A stretch of 64,000 nucleotides of DNA from an uncultured Granulosicoccaceae bacterium (GTDB lineage Bacteria; Pseudomonadota; Gammaproteobacteria; Granulosicoccales; Granulosicoccaceae), in the NCBI GenBank assembly GCA_938007995.1, contig CALLLW010000010.1, forward strand, positions 1-64,000, in the 5' to 3' direction. The first letter of the stretch is position 1. Each line of letters opens with the position of its first letter. Under the pieces are notes generated by a model. The model was not told where the DNA came from and searched no databases. It saw nothing but the letters and a program-made list of their open reading frames with translations. Shown piece by piece: positions 34,695-43,267 of this stretch. The position numbers and the translations under genes were made by a program.

Positions 34695-35465
34695 ATGTCA
34701 TTCCCTGATAACAAGACCGCATTCATGAAACGCATAAAGCTTGGAATATTGCAGACCAACCACGACAAGAGCGTTGAGGTGGGCGATGCCTTTCCTGATG
34801 ATGCTCACCGGTTTCGCGATCTTTTTGATGCGCAGAACGAAAGGTTTCAGTATCAGATTTATATGACCATCGGTGGTGAGGTTCCCAAAGCCCTGGAGGA
34901 ACAGGACGCGTTCATGATTACCGGTAGCCCACTGAGTGTGCTTGATAAGCATATTTTTACTGATGACTTATTCGAATTTATCCGTAAATGCGATGCGGCG
35001 AAAAAGCCGTTGTTAGGTGCCTGTTTTGGGCATCAGGCCATCGCTTTAGCATTAGGCGGAAAAGTGGAGCGCTCGGATGCAGGTTACAACGTTGGTATAG
35101 AGGAAACTCAGTTCCATACTCATAAAGAATGGATGACGCCACAACGCGACAGCTTACCGTTGTACGTGTTTCACGAAGATCAGGTAACGCAATTACCTGA
35201 AGGCTGTACATTGTTGGGCTCAAGCGATAAATGCAAAAACGCAAGTTTTTCAAAAGGCGATCATATTTTTACCACCCAGGCCCACCCGGAGTTTTCGCAT
35301 GAGTTTATGTCGTGCGTGCTTAAATTTACTGAAAGCAAAATGCCTGAACAGGATGCAAAAAGCGCGTGGGACAGTTTGACACTAAAACAAGATGGGCAGG
35401 TGTTTGGTACATGGTCCACTAACTTTTTTAAGAAGGCACTTAACGAGGCTGGCAACAATGCATGA
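34695..35465 (+). CDS. class I glutamine amidotransferase-like hydrolase
   Basis: 256 residues with the triad Cys110 (GACFGHQAIALALGG), His197 and Glu199 (AHPEFS) of GMP-synthase-type amidotransferase domains. No synthetase domain is attached, so it probably acts as a free hydrolase. In the Puu pathway the analogous enzyme (PuuD) removes the gamma-glutamyl group at the end. Here it is encoded beside a glutamine-synthetase-like enzyme, which supports that role by context, although its sequence is closer to GMP-synthase-like proteins than to PuuD. ATG 34725 is a plausible alternative start. Confidence 0.82.
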   Translation: MSFPDNKTAFMKRIKLGILQTNHDKSVEVGDAFPDDAHRFRDLFDAQNERFQYQIYMTIGGEVPKALEEQDAFMITGSPLSVLDKHIFTDDLFEFIRKCDAAKKPLLGACFGHQAIALALGGKVERSDAGYNVGIEETQFHTHKEWMTPQRDSLPLYVFHEDQVTQLPEGCTLLGSSDKCKNASFSKGDHIFTTQAHPEFSHEFMSCVLKFTESKMPEQDAKSAWDSLTLKQDGQVFGTWSTNFFKKALNEAGNNA

Positions 35466-36693
35466 TGATGGATTTTTAAACCTGTTGGATCACGATAGTT
35501 TTTCCAATGGAGTGCCACACGCCACATTCGCTCGCTTACGCAAAGAAGACCCGGTCTCATGGAATGATGGTGATGAAAAAACCAAAGGCTTCTGGAGTCT
35601 TACGCGCCACGCTGACATTGCTTTGGCAAATAAGGAAAACAGGATTTTCAGTTCTGCTCAAGGCATCCGTCTTGAAGATCAGAACCGTGAGGAATATCTT
35701 GCGCGTCGCACCTTTCAAGAGACAGATCAGCCTGAACATTCAGGTGTTCGTCGAACAGTAAACCCGAACTTTGCCAAACCCACTGTGGCAAAGTTTGAAA
35801 CGCTGATCCGTGAGCTAGCCTCTGATATCTGTGAGAAAGCGCTGTCGAATTCAGAGTTTGACGCTGTTGACGCCATCGCCAAACAATTGCCGATGATGAT
35901 GCTTGGCCGCATCCTGGGTGTGCCCGATGAAGATCTGAATTGGTTAGTGGAAAAGGGTGATGCATTAATCGGTAACTCAGATCCCGATTTCACCGATCAT
36001 GTGGTAGACAAAATGGATACCAGCGCTTACCGCATGATGCCGTTCCGCAGCCCCGCCGGCGTTGAGCTTTATGATTACGCGGAAGACCTGCTGCACAACC
36101 GACGCAAAGTGGCCGAAGAGGGCATCCTTGCGAAGATGATGAGCGATGAACACGGGCTGAAGGAATTAGACTTTAAGAATTTTTTCTGTCTGTTGGTTGC
36201 CGCTGGTAATGACACCACTCGTTACTCCATTGGCATGGCATTGAATCTGTTGGCACATAACACGGATTTAATAACACAGCTTAAGTCAGGTGACTATTGG
36301 GGCACCTGCGCTGATGAGTTTGTGCGGCTTGCATCTCCCACTATGCACTTTCGGCGCACTGCCACCGAGGACTTCGACTTACACGGCAAGACCATCCGTG
36401 AAGGCGATAAAGTGTTGTTGTGGTTTGTCTCTGGCAGCCGTGATGAAGAGATCTTTGATCAACCCAACGAGTGTTTGCCAGGTCGCTCACCTAATCGCCA
36501 CTTAGCTTTTGGACAAGGTGGGATTCACGTCTGTCTGGGCATGCATCTGGCAAAACTGGAAGTTCGAATTGTGCTGGAAGAATTGATAAAACGAATTGAT
36601 ACTTTCGAAGCCATAGAGGCACCCACATGGACGCGTTCCAACTTTATTTGTGGTGTAAAAAAGTTGCAAGTGCGTGCAACACGGGTGGGTTAG
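35458..36693 (+). CDS. bacterial cytochrome P450 (class I)
   Basis: About 411 residues. I-helix AGNDTTR (249-255), K-helix EFVR (Glu287-Arg290) and heme loop FGQGGIHVCLG with ligand Cys359 are all present, so it should be active. ATG 35458 overlaps the end of the amidotransferase gene by 8 bp. It requires electrons from a ferredoxin; a ferredoxin reductase (37985) and a [2Fe-2S] ferredoxin (39355) are close by. It probably hydroxylates or dealkylates an amine or its gamma-glutamyl derivative. Confidence 0.92.
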   Translation: MHDDGFLNLLDHDSFSNGVPHATFARLRKEDPVSWNDGDEKTKGFWSLTRHADIALANKENRIFSSAQGIRLEDQNREEYLARRTFQETDQPEHSGVRRTVNPNFAKPTVAKFETLIRELASDICEKALSNSEFDAVDAIAKQLPMMMLGRILGVPDEDLNWLVEKGDALIGNSDPDFTDHVVDKMDTSAYRMMPFRSPAGVELYDYAEDLLHNRRKVAEEGILAKMMSDEHGLKELDFKNFFCLLVAAGNDTTRYSIGMALNLLAHNTDLITQLKSGDYWGTCADEFVRLASPTMHFRRTATEDFDLHGKTIREGDKVLLWFVSGSRDEEIFDQPNECLPGRSPNRHLAFGQGGIHVCLGMHLAKLEVRIVLEELIKRIDTFEAIEAPTWTRSNFICGVKKLQVRATRVG

Positions 36694-36696
36694 GTC

Positions 36697-37971
36697 ATGA
36701 GCGAGATCACTCGAACACGCGCCATGTTTTGCGACATGCTTAACCTGCCACGTGGTAAGTATGTACCGGTAGATGTGGCATCAGGCGGTGCTATTGGTTT
36801 TGCCCGCGGTGTATTTGCGGTTTCATACGACCGTGATCTGGTCACAGTACCCGGTTGCGGTGTGTACGAAGGCTTGCCTGATATGGAGCTGTTGCTTGAT
36901 AACGAGCGTCGCCAATGCTGGCAATCCGGTACCGAGATAGCGCTGGGTGACTTGCATATTGATGAAGAACCTTTTGGTCTGTGCCCACGCAGTACGCTGA
37001 AACGTGCCATTAAGGCATGGACCGATTTGGGTTACAGCCCGATGATCGGGTTAGAGACCGAAGCCTTTCTGTTTCAGCGTGATCAGGATGGTGTGTGGCG
37101 ACCGTACGATACGCCCGGTGCGTTTGTTTACGGCACTGGTCCTGAAAACGATCCCAAAGGCGTGATGGATGATATCTGGGAGGCTTCTCAGCGTGCAGGC
37201 ATTCCCATTGAAAGTATGAATGGAGAATTCGACAACGGTCAGTTTGAATTAACGCTGCAATTCGATAACGCGCTAAAGGCGTGTGACGATGCGTTCCTGA
37301 TGAAAACCATGGCGCGAGAGATAGCACTTAAAAAAAACTTGTTGTTAACCTTCCTGCCGAAGCCGATTCCGGATCGCGGTGGTTCCGGCTTACATGTGAA
37401 TTTCAGTTTCTCGGATAACGAAGGCAACAACCCGATTGCACCGACTGGCGAGTTATCTGATCTGGCTAAACATTGCATGGCAGGTTTGATCCATCACCAT
37501 CAGGCGCTTGCGGGTTTACTGGCAACCACTGTCAACAGTTACGACCGCTTAGCTGCCGGTGCTATGGCAGGTTATTGGGCTAACTGGGCTGATGATCACC
37601 GATTAGTCACCACACGTTGTTCAACCAAATCAGCCAGATCGGCGCGCCTGGAACACCGCATGGCCGATTGTGCAACCAACCCTTACCAGGCAGTTGCAGC
37701 TGTACTTCAGGCGGCACGATTAGGCTTTGAAGGTAAACTGCCGTTGCAGCCGCCGGAGGATCTTGATGGTTTGGAAAACGTGCGAGAAAAAAGACATATA
37801 CCGTCCGGTCTGGATAAATCACTCAATGCGTTAGATAAAGATGTTGTGCTTCGGCAAGCGGTGGGTGAAGCCTACTGTGATGCGTTGCTATACCTAAAGC
37901 GAGACGAGTTCAAACGATTGCTTGGCAAGAGCGTTGATGATGTTCGTGATTTCTACCTACCGTTTATCTAA
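36697..37971 (+). CDS. glutamine synthetase-like gamma-glutamylamide ligase (PuuA/GlnA3-like)
   Basis: 424 residues of the GS superfamily without the regulatory adenylylation Tyr context of GlnA. Active-site strands visible are IGLETEAFLF, MNGEFDNGQFELTLQF (Glu metal ligands), GSGLHVNFSFSD, and the late LEHRMADCATNPYQAVAAVLQAA. Such paralogues join glutamate to amines (putrescine, ethanolamine, isopropylamine) using ATP. Position between the P450 and ferredoxin-reductase genes strongly links it to P450-based amine catabolism; a GS-like gene also follows P450/ferredoxin genes in mycobacterial morpholine-degradation loci. Confidence 0.88.
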   Translation: MSEITRTRAMFCDMLNLPRGKYVPVDVASGGAIGFARGVFAVSYDRDLVTVPGCGVYEGLPDMELLLDNERRQCWQSGTEIALGDLHIDEEPFGLCPRSTLKRAIKAWTDLGYSPMIGLETEAFLFQRDQDGVWRPYDTPGAFVYGTGPENDPKGVMDDIWEASQRAGIPIESMNGEFDNGQFELTLQFDNALKACDDAFLMKTMAREIALKKNLLLTFLPKPIPDRGGSGLHVNFSFSDNEGNNPIAPTGELSDLAKHCMAGLIHHHQALAGLLATTVNSYDRLAAGAMAGYWANWADDHRLVTTRCSTKSARSARLEHRMADCATNPYQAVAAVLQAARLGFEGKLPLQPPEDLDGLENVREKRHIPSGLDKSLNALDKDVVLRQAVGEAYCDALLYLKRDEFKRLLGKSVDDVRDFYLPFI

Positions 37972-37984
37972 AGAGGGTTAAACC

Positions 37985-39199
37985 ATGGCAGGTGTGATTG
38001 TCATTGGTGCGGGTCAGGCAGCTGCTTCCTTCGTTGCTAAATTTCGAAGCCTGGACGCTGACACACCGGTGACGGTGTTTGGTGACGAACCGGTTATTCC
38101 ATACCAACGTCCACCGCTGTCAAAGAAATACGCCACGGGTGAGATGGCACGGGAGCAACTTTTTTTGCGGCCCGAACAATGGTACACCGATCAAAACATC
38201 GATCTGCAAACCGGTGTTGCGGTGACATCAATCGATCGTGATGCTCGCGTAGTGCACTTATCAGATGGTTGCAGTGCAGCTTGGTCGAAGCTGGTTATCA
38301 CAACAGGTTCACGCGTGCGTGAACTGCCTGATACCTTAACTAAAGGTTTATCCGGCATTCATTACATGCGTACCCTGGCGGACGCTGATCGGTTTGGCGC
38401 TGAGCTACAGCCGACGCGTCGGGTGGTGATTGTTGGTGGCGGTTATATCGGCCTGGAAGCTGCTGCAGTGTGTGCAGCTAAAGGCTTGAAGGTCACTTTA
38501 GTTGAAGCCGCTGAGCGTATCCTGCAACGAGTTGCCTGTGCCGAAACATCAGACTGGTTCCGCAAGCTGCATCAGGCTGAAGGTGTAGAGATCCGTGAAG
38601 CTGTGGGGCTGTCTCAATTTGAGGGGCAGGAGGGCAAACTAACTGGTGCGACGCTTGCCGACGGCACTTTGATCGAAGCTGATGCTGCAGTCGTGGGTAT
38701 CGGCATTATTCCAAACACAGAGCTTGCAGCAGATTGTGATCTACAAGTTGATAACGGAATCGTTGTGAATGGTCAGTGCCAGACCAGCGATGCAGATATT
38801 TATGCAGCAGGTGATTGTGCGGTTACTGATTTTAAAGGCCTGCCAACGCGACTTGAATCAGTACCTAATGCCAGTGATCAAGCTACCGTGGCAGGCATTC
38901 ATGCCGCAACTGGTGATGTACCTGGCTATGTGGCAAAGCCGTGGTTTTGGTCAGATCAGTTCGATGTGAAGTTGCAGATTGCAGGACTGAACCGGGGTTA
39001 TACCGATGTTGTTGTGCGAGCAGGGAATACACCGCGATCAGCCAGTCACTTTTACTATGCCGATGGTCAGCTTGTGGCAATAGATGCGATGAATTCGCCA
39101 CGCGTTTACATGATTGGTAAACGCATTATTGAAGCGGGTAAAAACATCTTGCCTGAGCAAGCTGCAGATACCGAACTCGAACTTAAATCGTTGATGTAG
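37985..39199 (+). CDS. NAD(P)H-ferredoxin reductase for the P450 system
   Basis: 404 residues, FAD-dependent, of the putidaredoxin/rhodocoxin reductase group: N-terminal GVIVIGAGQAAASFVAKFRSL, YQRPPLSKKY, NAD-binding VVIVGGGYIGLEAAAVCAAKGL and the FAD motif DIYAAGDCAV. The C-terminal domain KPWFWSDQFDVKLQIAGL is typical. GAGG lies 10 nt before the ATG. It is the last plus-strand gene of the operon; the ferredoxin it would reduce is on the other strand 155 bp away. Confidence 0.92.
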   Translation: MAGVIVIGAGQAAASFVAKFRSLDADTPVTVFGDEPVIPYQRPPLSKKYATGEMAREQLFLRPEQWYTDQNIDLQTGVAVTSIDRDARVVHLSDGCSAAWSKLVITTGSRVRELPDTLTKGLSGIHYMRTLADADRFGAELQPTRRVVIVGGGYIGLEAAAVCAAKGLKVTLVEAAERILQRVACAETSDWFRKLHQAEGVEIREAVGLSQFEGQEGKLTGATLADGTLIEADAAVVGIGIIPNTELAADCDLQVDNGIVVNGQCQTSDADIYAAGDCAVTDFKGLPTRLESVPNASDQATVAGIHAATGDVPGYVAKPWFWSDQFDVKLQIAGLNRGYTDVVVRAGNTPRSASHFYYADGQLVAIDAMNSPRVYMIGKRIIEAGKNILPEQAADTELELKSLM

Positions 39200-39304
39200 A
39201 GTAAGGCATTGTCGCGTTGCTTGCAGCACCGCGCGTCCTGTTTGGACGGCGACTTTGCTGTTGGTTCTTTTTGAGCGGATGCTTTGCAGCTGATCGTTTA
39301 TAGA

Positions 39305-39346
39305 TGGCCGTTTGTGGCTGGCCGTTTGCAGCTGGCCATTTGTACC
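39305..39346. repeat. 14-bp tandem repeat, three copies
   Basis: TGGCCGTTTGTGGC (39305-39318), TGGCCGTTTGCAGC (39319-39332) and TGGCCATTTGTACC (39333-39346) follow each other directly between the convergent reductase and ferredoxin genes. Confidence 0.8.
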
Positions 39347-39354
39347 TGGGTAGA

Positions 39355-39669
39355 TCAGGACTGCTCGGCTGGAACCACAAAAGTCATCCCATCCATCTCG
39401 TCAGTGACCTTGAGCTGGCATGACAGGCGGGAGTTATCCCTGGCTTCCCACGCGAACTCGAGCATGTCGCTTTCCATACCTTCGACCGCCGGCAGATCGG
39501 CACCTTCCTCCACATAGACATGGCAGGTTGCACAGGCACAAGCGCCGCCGCATTCAGCAGTGATCCCGTCTATGCCGTTGTTGACGGCAGCTTCCATCAC
39601 AGACAGTCCGACGGCGACTTCAACCTGATGAGTCGAACCATCAGCAAGGAGAAAATTAATGGTAGGCAT
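39355..39669 (-). CDS. [2Fe-2S] ferredoxin (P450 type)
   Basis: 104 residues of the adrenodoxin/putidaredoxin class. The cluster ligands lie in ECGGACACATCHVYV (C-x5-C-x2-C) and SRLSCQLKV. It would carry electrons from the neighbouring reductase to the P450. It is transcribed away from the hpa operon and convergent with the reductase, so its expression may be set by the palindromes at 39694-39880. Confidence 0.92.
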   Translation of the reverse strand: MPTINFLLADGSTHQVEVAVGLSVMEAAVNNGIDGITAECGGACACATCHVYVEEGADLPAVEGMESDMLEFAWEARDNSRLSCQLKVTDEMDGMTFVVPAEQS

Positions 39670-39693
39670 TGGCGCACCCTCCCGTGTTATTAG

Positions 39694-39880
39694 TTTACAT
39701 GTTAATTAGTTTAGCCGATCAGATGCTTAACATGTCAATTGATTTTTATGAACAGGAAGTGGTTCTTGTGTTGCTGCCCGGGTTGCGGCGTGCGTTGCGC
39801 GTCTGGCAGCGCTTATCCTGGAACGATGGCCTTGCAACCTGGCGCGAAAATATTTAACATATCAAGAGTTAACATGTTAA
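39694..39880. promoter_or_regulatory. divergent control region with four TTAACATGTTAA-type palindromes
   Basis: Sites are TTTACATGTTAA (39694-39705), TTAACATGTCAA (39727-39738), TTAACATATCAA (39854-39865) and the perfect TTAACATGTTAA (39869-39880). Two lie next to the ferredoxin start and two next to hpaF. This looks like the operator set of a MarR-type repressor (HpaR/HpcR regulates hpa operons in enterobacteria) or a similar dimer; no regulator gene is in the window. Confidence 0.6.
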
Positions 39881-39889
39881 GGAAATTGA

Positions 39890-40276
39890 GTGCCTCATTT
39901 TCACATCGAGTACTCAGCCAACCTCGAAAATCAGGTCGACTTTGGCGAGTTGTGCGAACGCATTCGTGTTGTCGCTGCAGAAATCGACACCTTCCCGACC
40001 GCAGGCATTCGGGTACGGGCCACAAGAGTTGATCATGTAGCAATCGCAGATGGTAACGCCAAACACGGCTTCATCGATTTATCGATACGGCTACGCGAAG
40101 GCCGACCGCAGGCGGTAAAAGAAGAGGCGGTTGCACAGGTCTTCGCCGCTTTAAAAAATTTTATAGCACCGGCAATGGAAACGCACTCTATTGCCTTGTC
40201 TGCAGAAATGCGTGACATCGATGCCACCCTGTCCCCCAAGTTCGGCAACATCCGTGACCACATGGAGTCTACTTAA
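39890..40276 (+). CDS. hpaF: 5-carboxymethyl-2-hydroxymuconate delta-isomerase
   Basis: 128 residues starting MPHFHIEYS; Pro2 is the catalytic base in this tautomerase-superfamily enzyme. Further family matches are RATRVDHVAIADG and GFIDLSIRLREGR. It isomerises the ring-cleavage acid in homoprotocatechuate degradation. The start is GTG 39890. Its stop overlaps the hpaE start (TAATG), the first of several couplings in this operon. Confidence 0.9.
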   Translation: MPHFHIEYSANLENQVDFGELCERIRVVAAEIDTFPTAGIRVRATRVDHVAIADGNAKHGFIDLSIRLREGRPQAVKEEAVAQVFAALKNFIAPAMETHSIALSAEMRDIDATLSPKFGNIRDHMEST

Positions 40277-41787
40277 TGAGTGCACTTGACGACAACATCC
40301 GCAAGCTATCCGCACATCTGGAACGCTTCAAAAAAACCGGTATCCAGAATCGTATTGCTGGTAAAGATACGCCGGGTGGAGCAGGCGTGTTCCAATCGGT
40401 AACACCGGTTGATAAATCTTTTATCTGCAATGTTGCACAGGGTACCCGAGCCGACATTGATGCCGCCGCAAATGCTGCCCACGATGCATTCGCTGCATGG
40501 CGCGATATGCCCGCAGGCGAACGCAAGAAGACCCTGATCCGAATTGCTGAAGGAATAGAAGCACGCGCAGAAGAAATCGCACTGTGCGAGTGCTGGGATA
40601 CCGGGCAGGCTTATAAATTCATGTCAAAGGCCGCATTGCGTGGCGCAGAAAACTTTCGCTATTTTGCTGATCAGGTGGTGCAGGCACGGGATGGTCAGCA
40701 CCTGAAGTCTCCTACGTTAATGAACATCACCACACGTGTACCGATCGGGCCGGTTGGTGTCATCACTCCGTGGAATACGCCATTTATGTTGTCGACATGG
40801 AAAATCGCGCCAGCTCTGGCCGCCGGTTGCACCTTGGTGCACAAGCCTGCTGAAGCATCACCACTCACAGCGCGACTATTGGTTGAAATTGCTGAAGAGG
40901 CAGGCTTACCACCCGGGGTGTTGAATACCGTTAACGGCTTTGGTGAAGAAGCGGGTAAAGCGCTGTGCGAGCATCCAAAGTTAAAAGCTATCGCGTTCGT
41001 TGGTGAGTCGCGTACCGGTAGCCTGATCACCAAACAGGGTGCGGATACGCTAAAACGTAACCATCTTGAGCTGGGTGGCAAGAACCCCGTTATTGTCTTT
41101 GATGACGCGGATCTCGATCGTGCACTGGACGCTGCAATTTTTATGATCTATTCGATTAATGGCGAACGTTGTACGTCATCGTCACGCCTGTTAATACAGG
41201 ATACCGTGCGCGAAGAGTTCGAAGCCAAACTGATCGAGCGTGTTAACAACATTATAGTGGGTCACCCGCTTGATCCTGCCACCGAGATTGGTCCGCTGGT
41301 GACTGAAGAACATTTTAACAAGGTTACCAGCTACTTTGATATTGCTAAACAGGATGGCGCTACTGTTGCGGCGGGTGGTGTTACTGTGGGCGATGAAGGC
41401 TACTTTGTTCGTCCAACCTTATTTACCCGGGCTAATAATCAAATGCGTATATCGCAGGAGGAAATCTTTGGCCCTGTGTTAACGTCGATACCATTCAACA
41501 CTGAAGAAGAAGCACTGCAAATTGCCAATGACATTCCGTATGGACTAACCGGCTATGTCTGGACCAACGATTTAACCCGTGCACTACGTTTTACCGATAA
41601 GCTTGAAGCCGGGATGATCTGGGTGAATTCTGAAAACGTGCGTCATCTTCCCACACCTTTTGGTGGTGTTAAGGCTTCCGGTATTGGTCGTGATGGCGGT
41701 GATTGGTCGTTCGAGTTTTATATGGAACAAAAACACATTGGCTTTGCCACCGGTCAGCATAAAATTACCAAACTGGGAGCACTATAG
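40276..41787 (+). CDS. hpaE: 5-carboxymethyl-2-hydroxymuconate semialdehyde dehydrogenase
   Basis: 503 residues, ALDH superfamily. ITPWNTPFMLSTWKIAPAL, LELGGKNPVIVFDDADLDRALDA and Cys299 in GERCTSSSR mark the HpaE group. It oxidises the semialdehyde made by HpaD ring opening, using NAD. Between hpaF and hpaD with no gaps. Confidence 0.93.
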   Translation: MSALDDNIRKLSAHLERFKKTGIQNRIAGKDTPGGAGVFQSVTPVDKSFICNVAQGTRADIDAAANAAHDAFAAWRDMPAGERKKTLIRIAEGIEARAEEIALCECWDTGQAYKFMSKAALRGAENFRYFADQVVQARDGQHLKSPTLMNITTRVPIGPVGVITPWNTPFMLSTWKIAPALAAGCTLVHKPAEASPLTARLLVEIAEEAGLPPGVLNTVNGFGEEAGKALCEHPKLKAIAFVGESRTGSLITKQGADTLKRNHLELGGKNPVIVFDDADLDRALDAAIFMIYSINGERCTSSSRLLIQDTVREEFEAKLIERVNNIIVGHPLDPATEIGPLVTEEHFNKVTSYFDIAKQDGATVAAGGVTVGDEGYFVRPTLFTRANNQMRISQEEIFGPVLTSIPFNTEEEALQIANDIPYGLTGYVWTNDLTRALRFTDKLEAGMIWVNSENVRHLPTPFGGVKASGIGRDGGDWSFEFYMEQKHIGFATGQHKITKLGAL

Positions 41788-42771
41788 ATGCCTGTACCAG
41801 CACCGAACCTGTACCCTGATTTTAATACAATCCGTTTGAGCCACGTGTGTTTGAACATCGCGGATCTTGCCGCTTCAAAAAAATTCTATACAGAAATTCT
41901 GGGGCTTCAGGTTACTGACGAAACTGACAGCCATATATATTTGCGCGCTATGGAAGAGCGTGGCCATCACTGCGTGATACTACAAAAGTCAGATCAGCCT
42001 GGCACAGTTGAAGTGATGGGATTCAAGACCTTCGACGAACAGGATCTGGATAAAGCGGAAGTTTATTTCAAGGCCAAAGGTCGCCCGACTCAATGGGTTG
42101 AACGTGCTTACCAGGGTAAGACTTTACTGACCTCTGATAACATGGGCATTCCGCTGGAGTTCTATCACAAGATGGATCGACTTGAGCCTATACACCAGAA
42201 GTATGCGCTTTATCGTGGTGTAAAGCCGCTGCGAATTGACCACTTTAATTGTTTTAGTCATGATGTTGATGCGTCGGTGGCGTTCTATTCTGACTTTGGC
42301 TTCCGCGTTACCGAATACACTGAAGACGAAGACACTAAAAAACTATGGGCAGCATGGATGCACCGCAAAGGTGGTGTCCACGACATGGCTTTTACCAATG
42401 GTACCGGCCCACGTATGCACCATGTTGCGTTTTGGGTGCCAACGCCGTTAAACATTATCGACCTTCTTGACTTGATGGCAACAACAGGCTACGTCGATAA
42501 TATTGAGCGTGGTCCCGGTCGTCACGGTATTTCCAATGCATTCTTTTTGTACATTCTTGACCCGGATGGTCACCGGATTGAAATTTATTGTTCAGACTAT
42601 CAAACAGTCGATCCTGATCTTGAACCGATCAAATGGGATCTAACCGACCCGCAGCGTCAGACACTATGGGGCGCTGCCGCGCCGGAAAGCTGGTTCAAAC
42701 ACGGAACAACTTTCGTTGGTGTGGATACCAAAGACTCTGAAATCAAAGCCAGTCCTATTATTGCTCCATGA
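41788..42771 (+). CDS. hpaD: 3,4-dihydroxyphenylacetate 2,3-dioxygenase (homoprotocatechuate dioxygenase)
   Basis: 327 residues, type I extradiol dioxygenase with two vicinal-oxygen-chelate domains. Metal ligands are His152 (RIDHFNCF), His211 (RMHHVAFWV) and Glu265 (HRIEIYCSDY). It cleaves the aromatic ring of homoprotocatechuate at the 2,3 bond. It starts directly after the hpaE stop, and its own stop overlaps the start of a decayed gabD-like gene. Confidence 0.93.
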   Translation: MPVPAPNLYPDFNTIRLSHVCLNIADLAASKKFYTEILGLQVTDETDSHIYLRAMEERGHHCVILQKSDQPGTVEVMGFKTFDEQDLDKAEVYFKAKGRPTQWVERAYQGKTLLTSDNMGIPLEFYHKMDRLEPIHQKYALYRGVKPLRIDHFNCFSHDVDASVAFYSDFGFRVTEYTEDEDTKKLWAAWMHRKGGVHDMAFTNGTGPRMHHVAFWVPTPLNIIDLLDLMATTGYVDNIERGPGRHGISNAFFLYILDPDGHRIEIYCSDYQTVDPDLEPIKWDLTDPQRQTLWGAAAPESWFKHGTTFVGVDTKDSEIKASPIIAP

Positions 42772-43266
42772 GTTTACAGCTTAAAAACTCCGCATTACTG
42801 CGAGAAAGTGCCCCCATTGGCGGTCGCTGGATTGATGCCAATGCAACAGGCATTGTAGCCACCAACCCGGCCATGGGTGAGGTAACGGGCTGATAAACGC
42901 ATCTTGTGCATCAAACATGGTCGCCAGAGAAGGAACCTTTGGTCCGGTTGCACCGTTGGGCAGCAGGTTTGACACTGAAGCGGAGGTTATCGCCGCAGTA
43001 ATGGCACGGAGTGCGGTCTTGCTTCGTAATTTTACAGCTGTGATATTGCGCGCGTCCGGCGAATCTCTGAAGCGCTGGAATACGGTATAGTGGGTGCCAA
43101 TACAGGCCAAATACAGGCCATGTTCCCACCACAGAAGCTCTGTTTGGCGGTATTCAGTCTTCCGGTCCCGGGTGTGAAGGCGGACGCCAGGGGAGGGATG
43201 ATTTTATGGCAACCAAGACCATCTGCATGGGCGGGATTAACCCGTCAATTAAAGAGGACAGCATTC
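42768..43266 (+). pseudogene. decayed succinate-semialdehyde dehydrogenase (gabD-like) gene
   Basis: From ATG 42768 (overlapping the hpaD stop) the frame reads LQLKNSALLRESAPIGGRW...NPAMGEVTG and then stops; this is a GabD N-terminus. Downstream pieces in other frames read EGTFGPVAPLGSRFDTEAEV, SEALEYGIVGANTG and FGGIQSSGPGCEGGRQG, ending TKTICMGGI, all in the order found at the C-terminus of GabD. About 330 central residues, including the catalytic Cys, are gone and several frameshifts remain. GabD would oxidise succinic semialdehyde, an end product of this pathway. Confidence 0.85.
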
Positions 43267-43267
43267 A

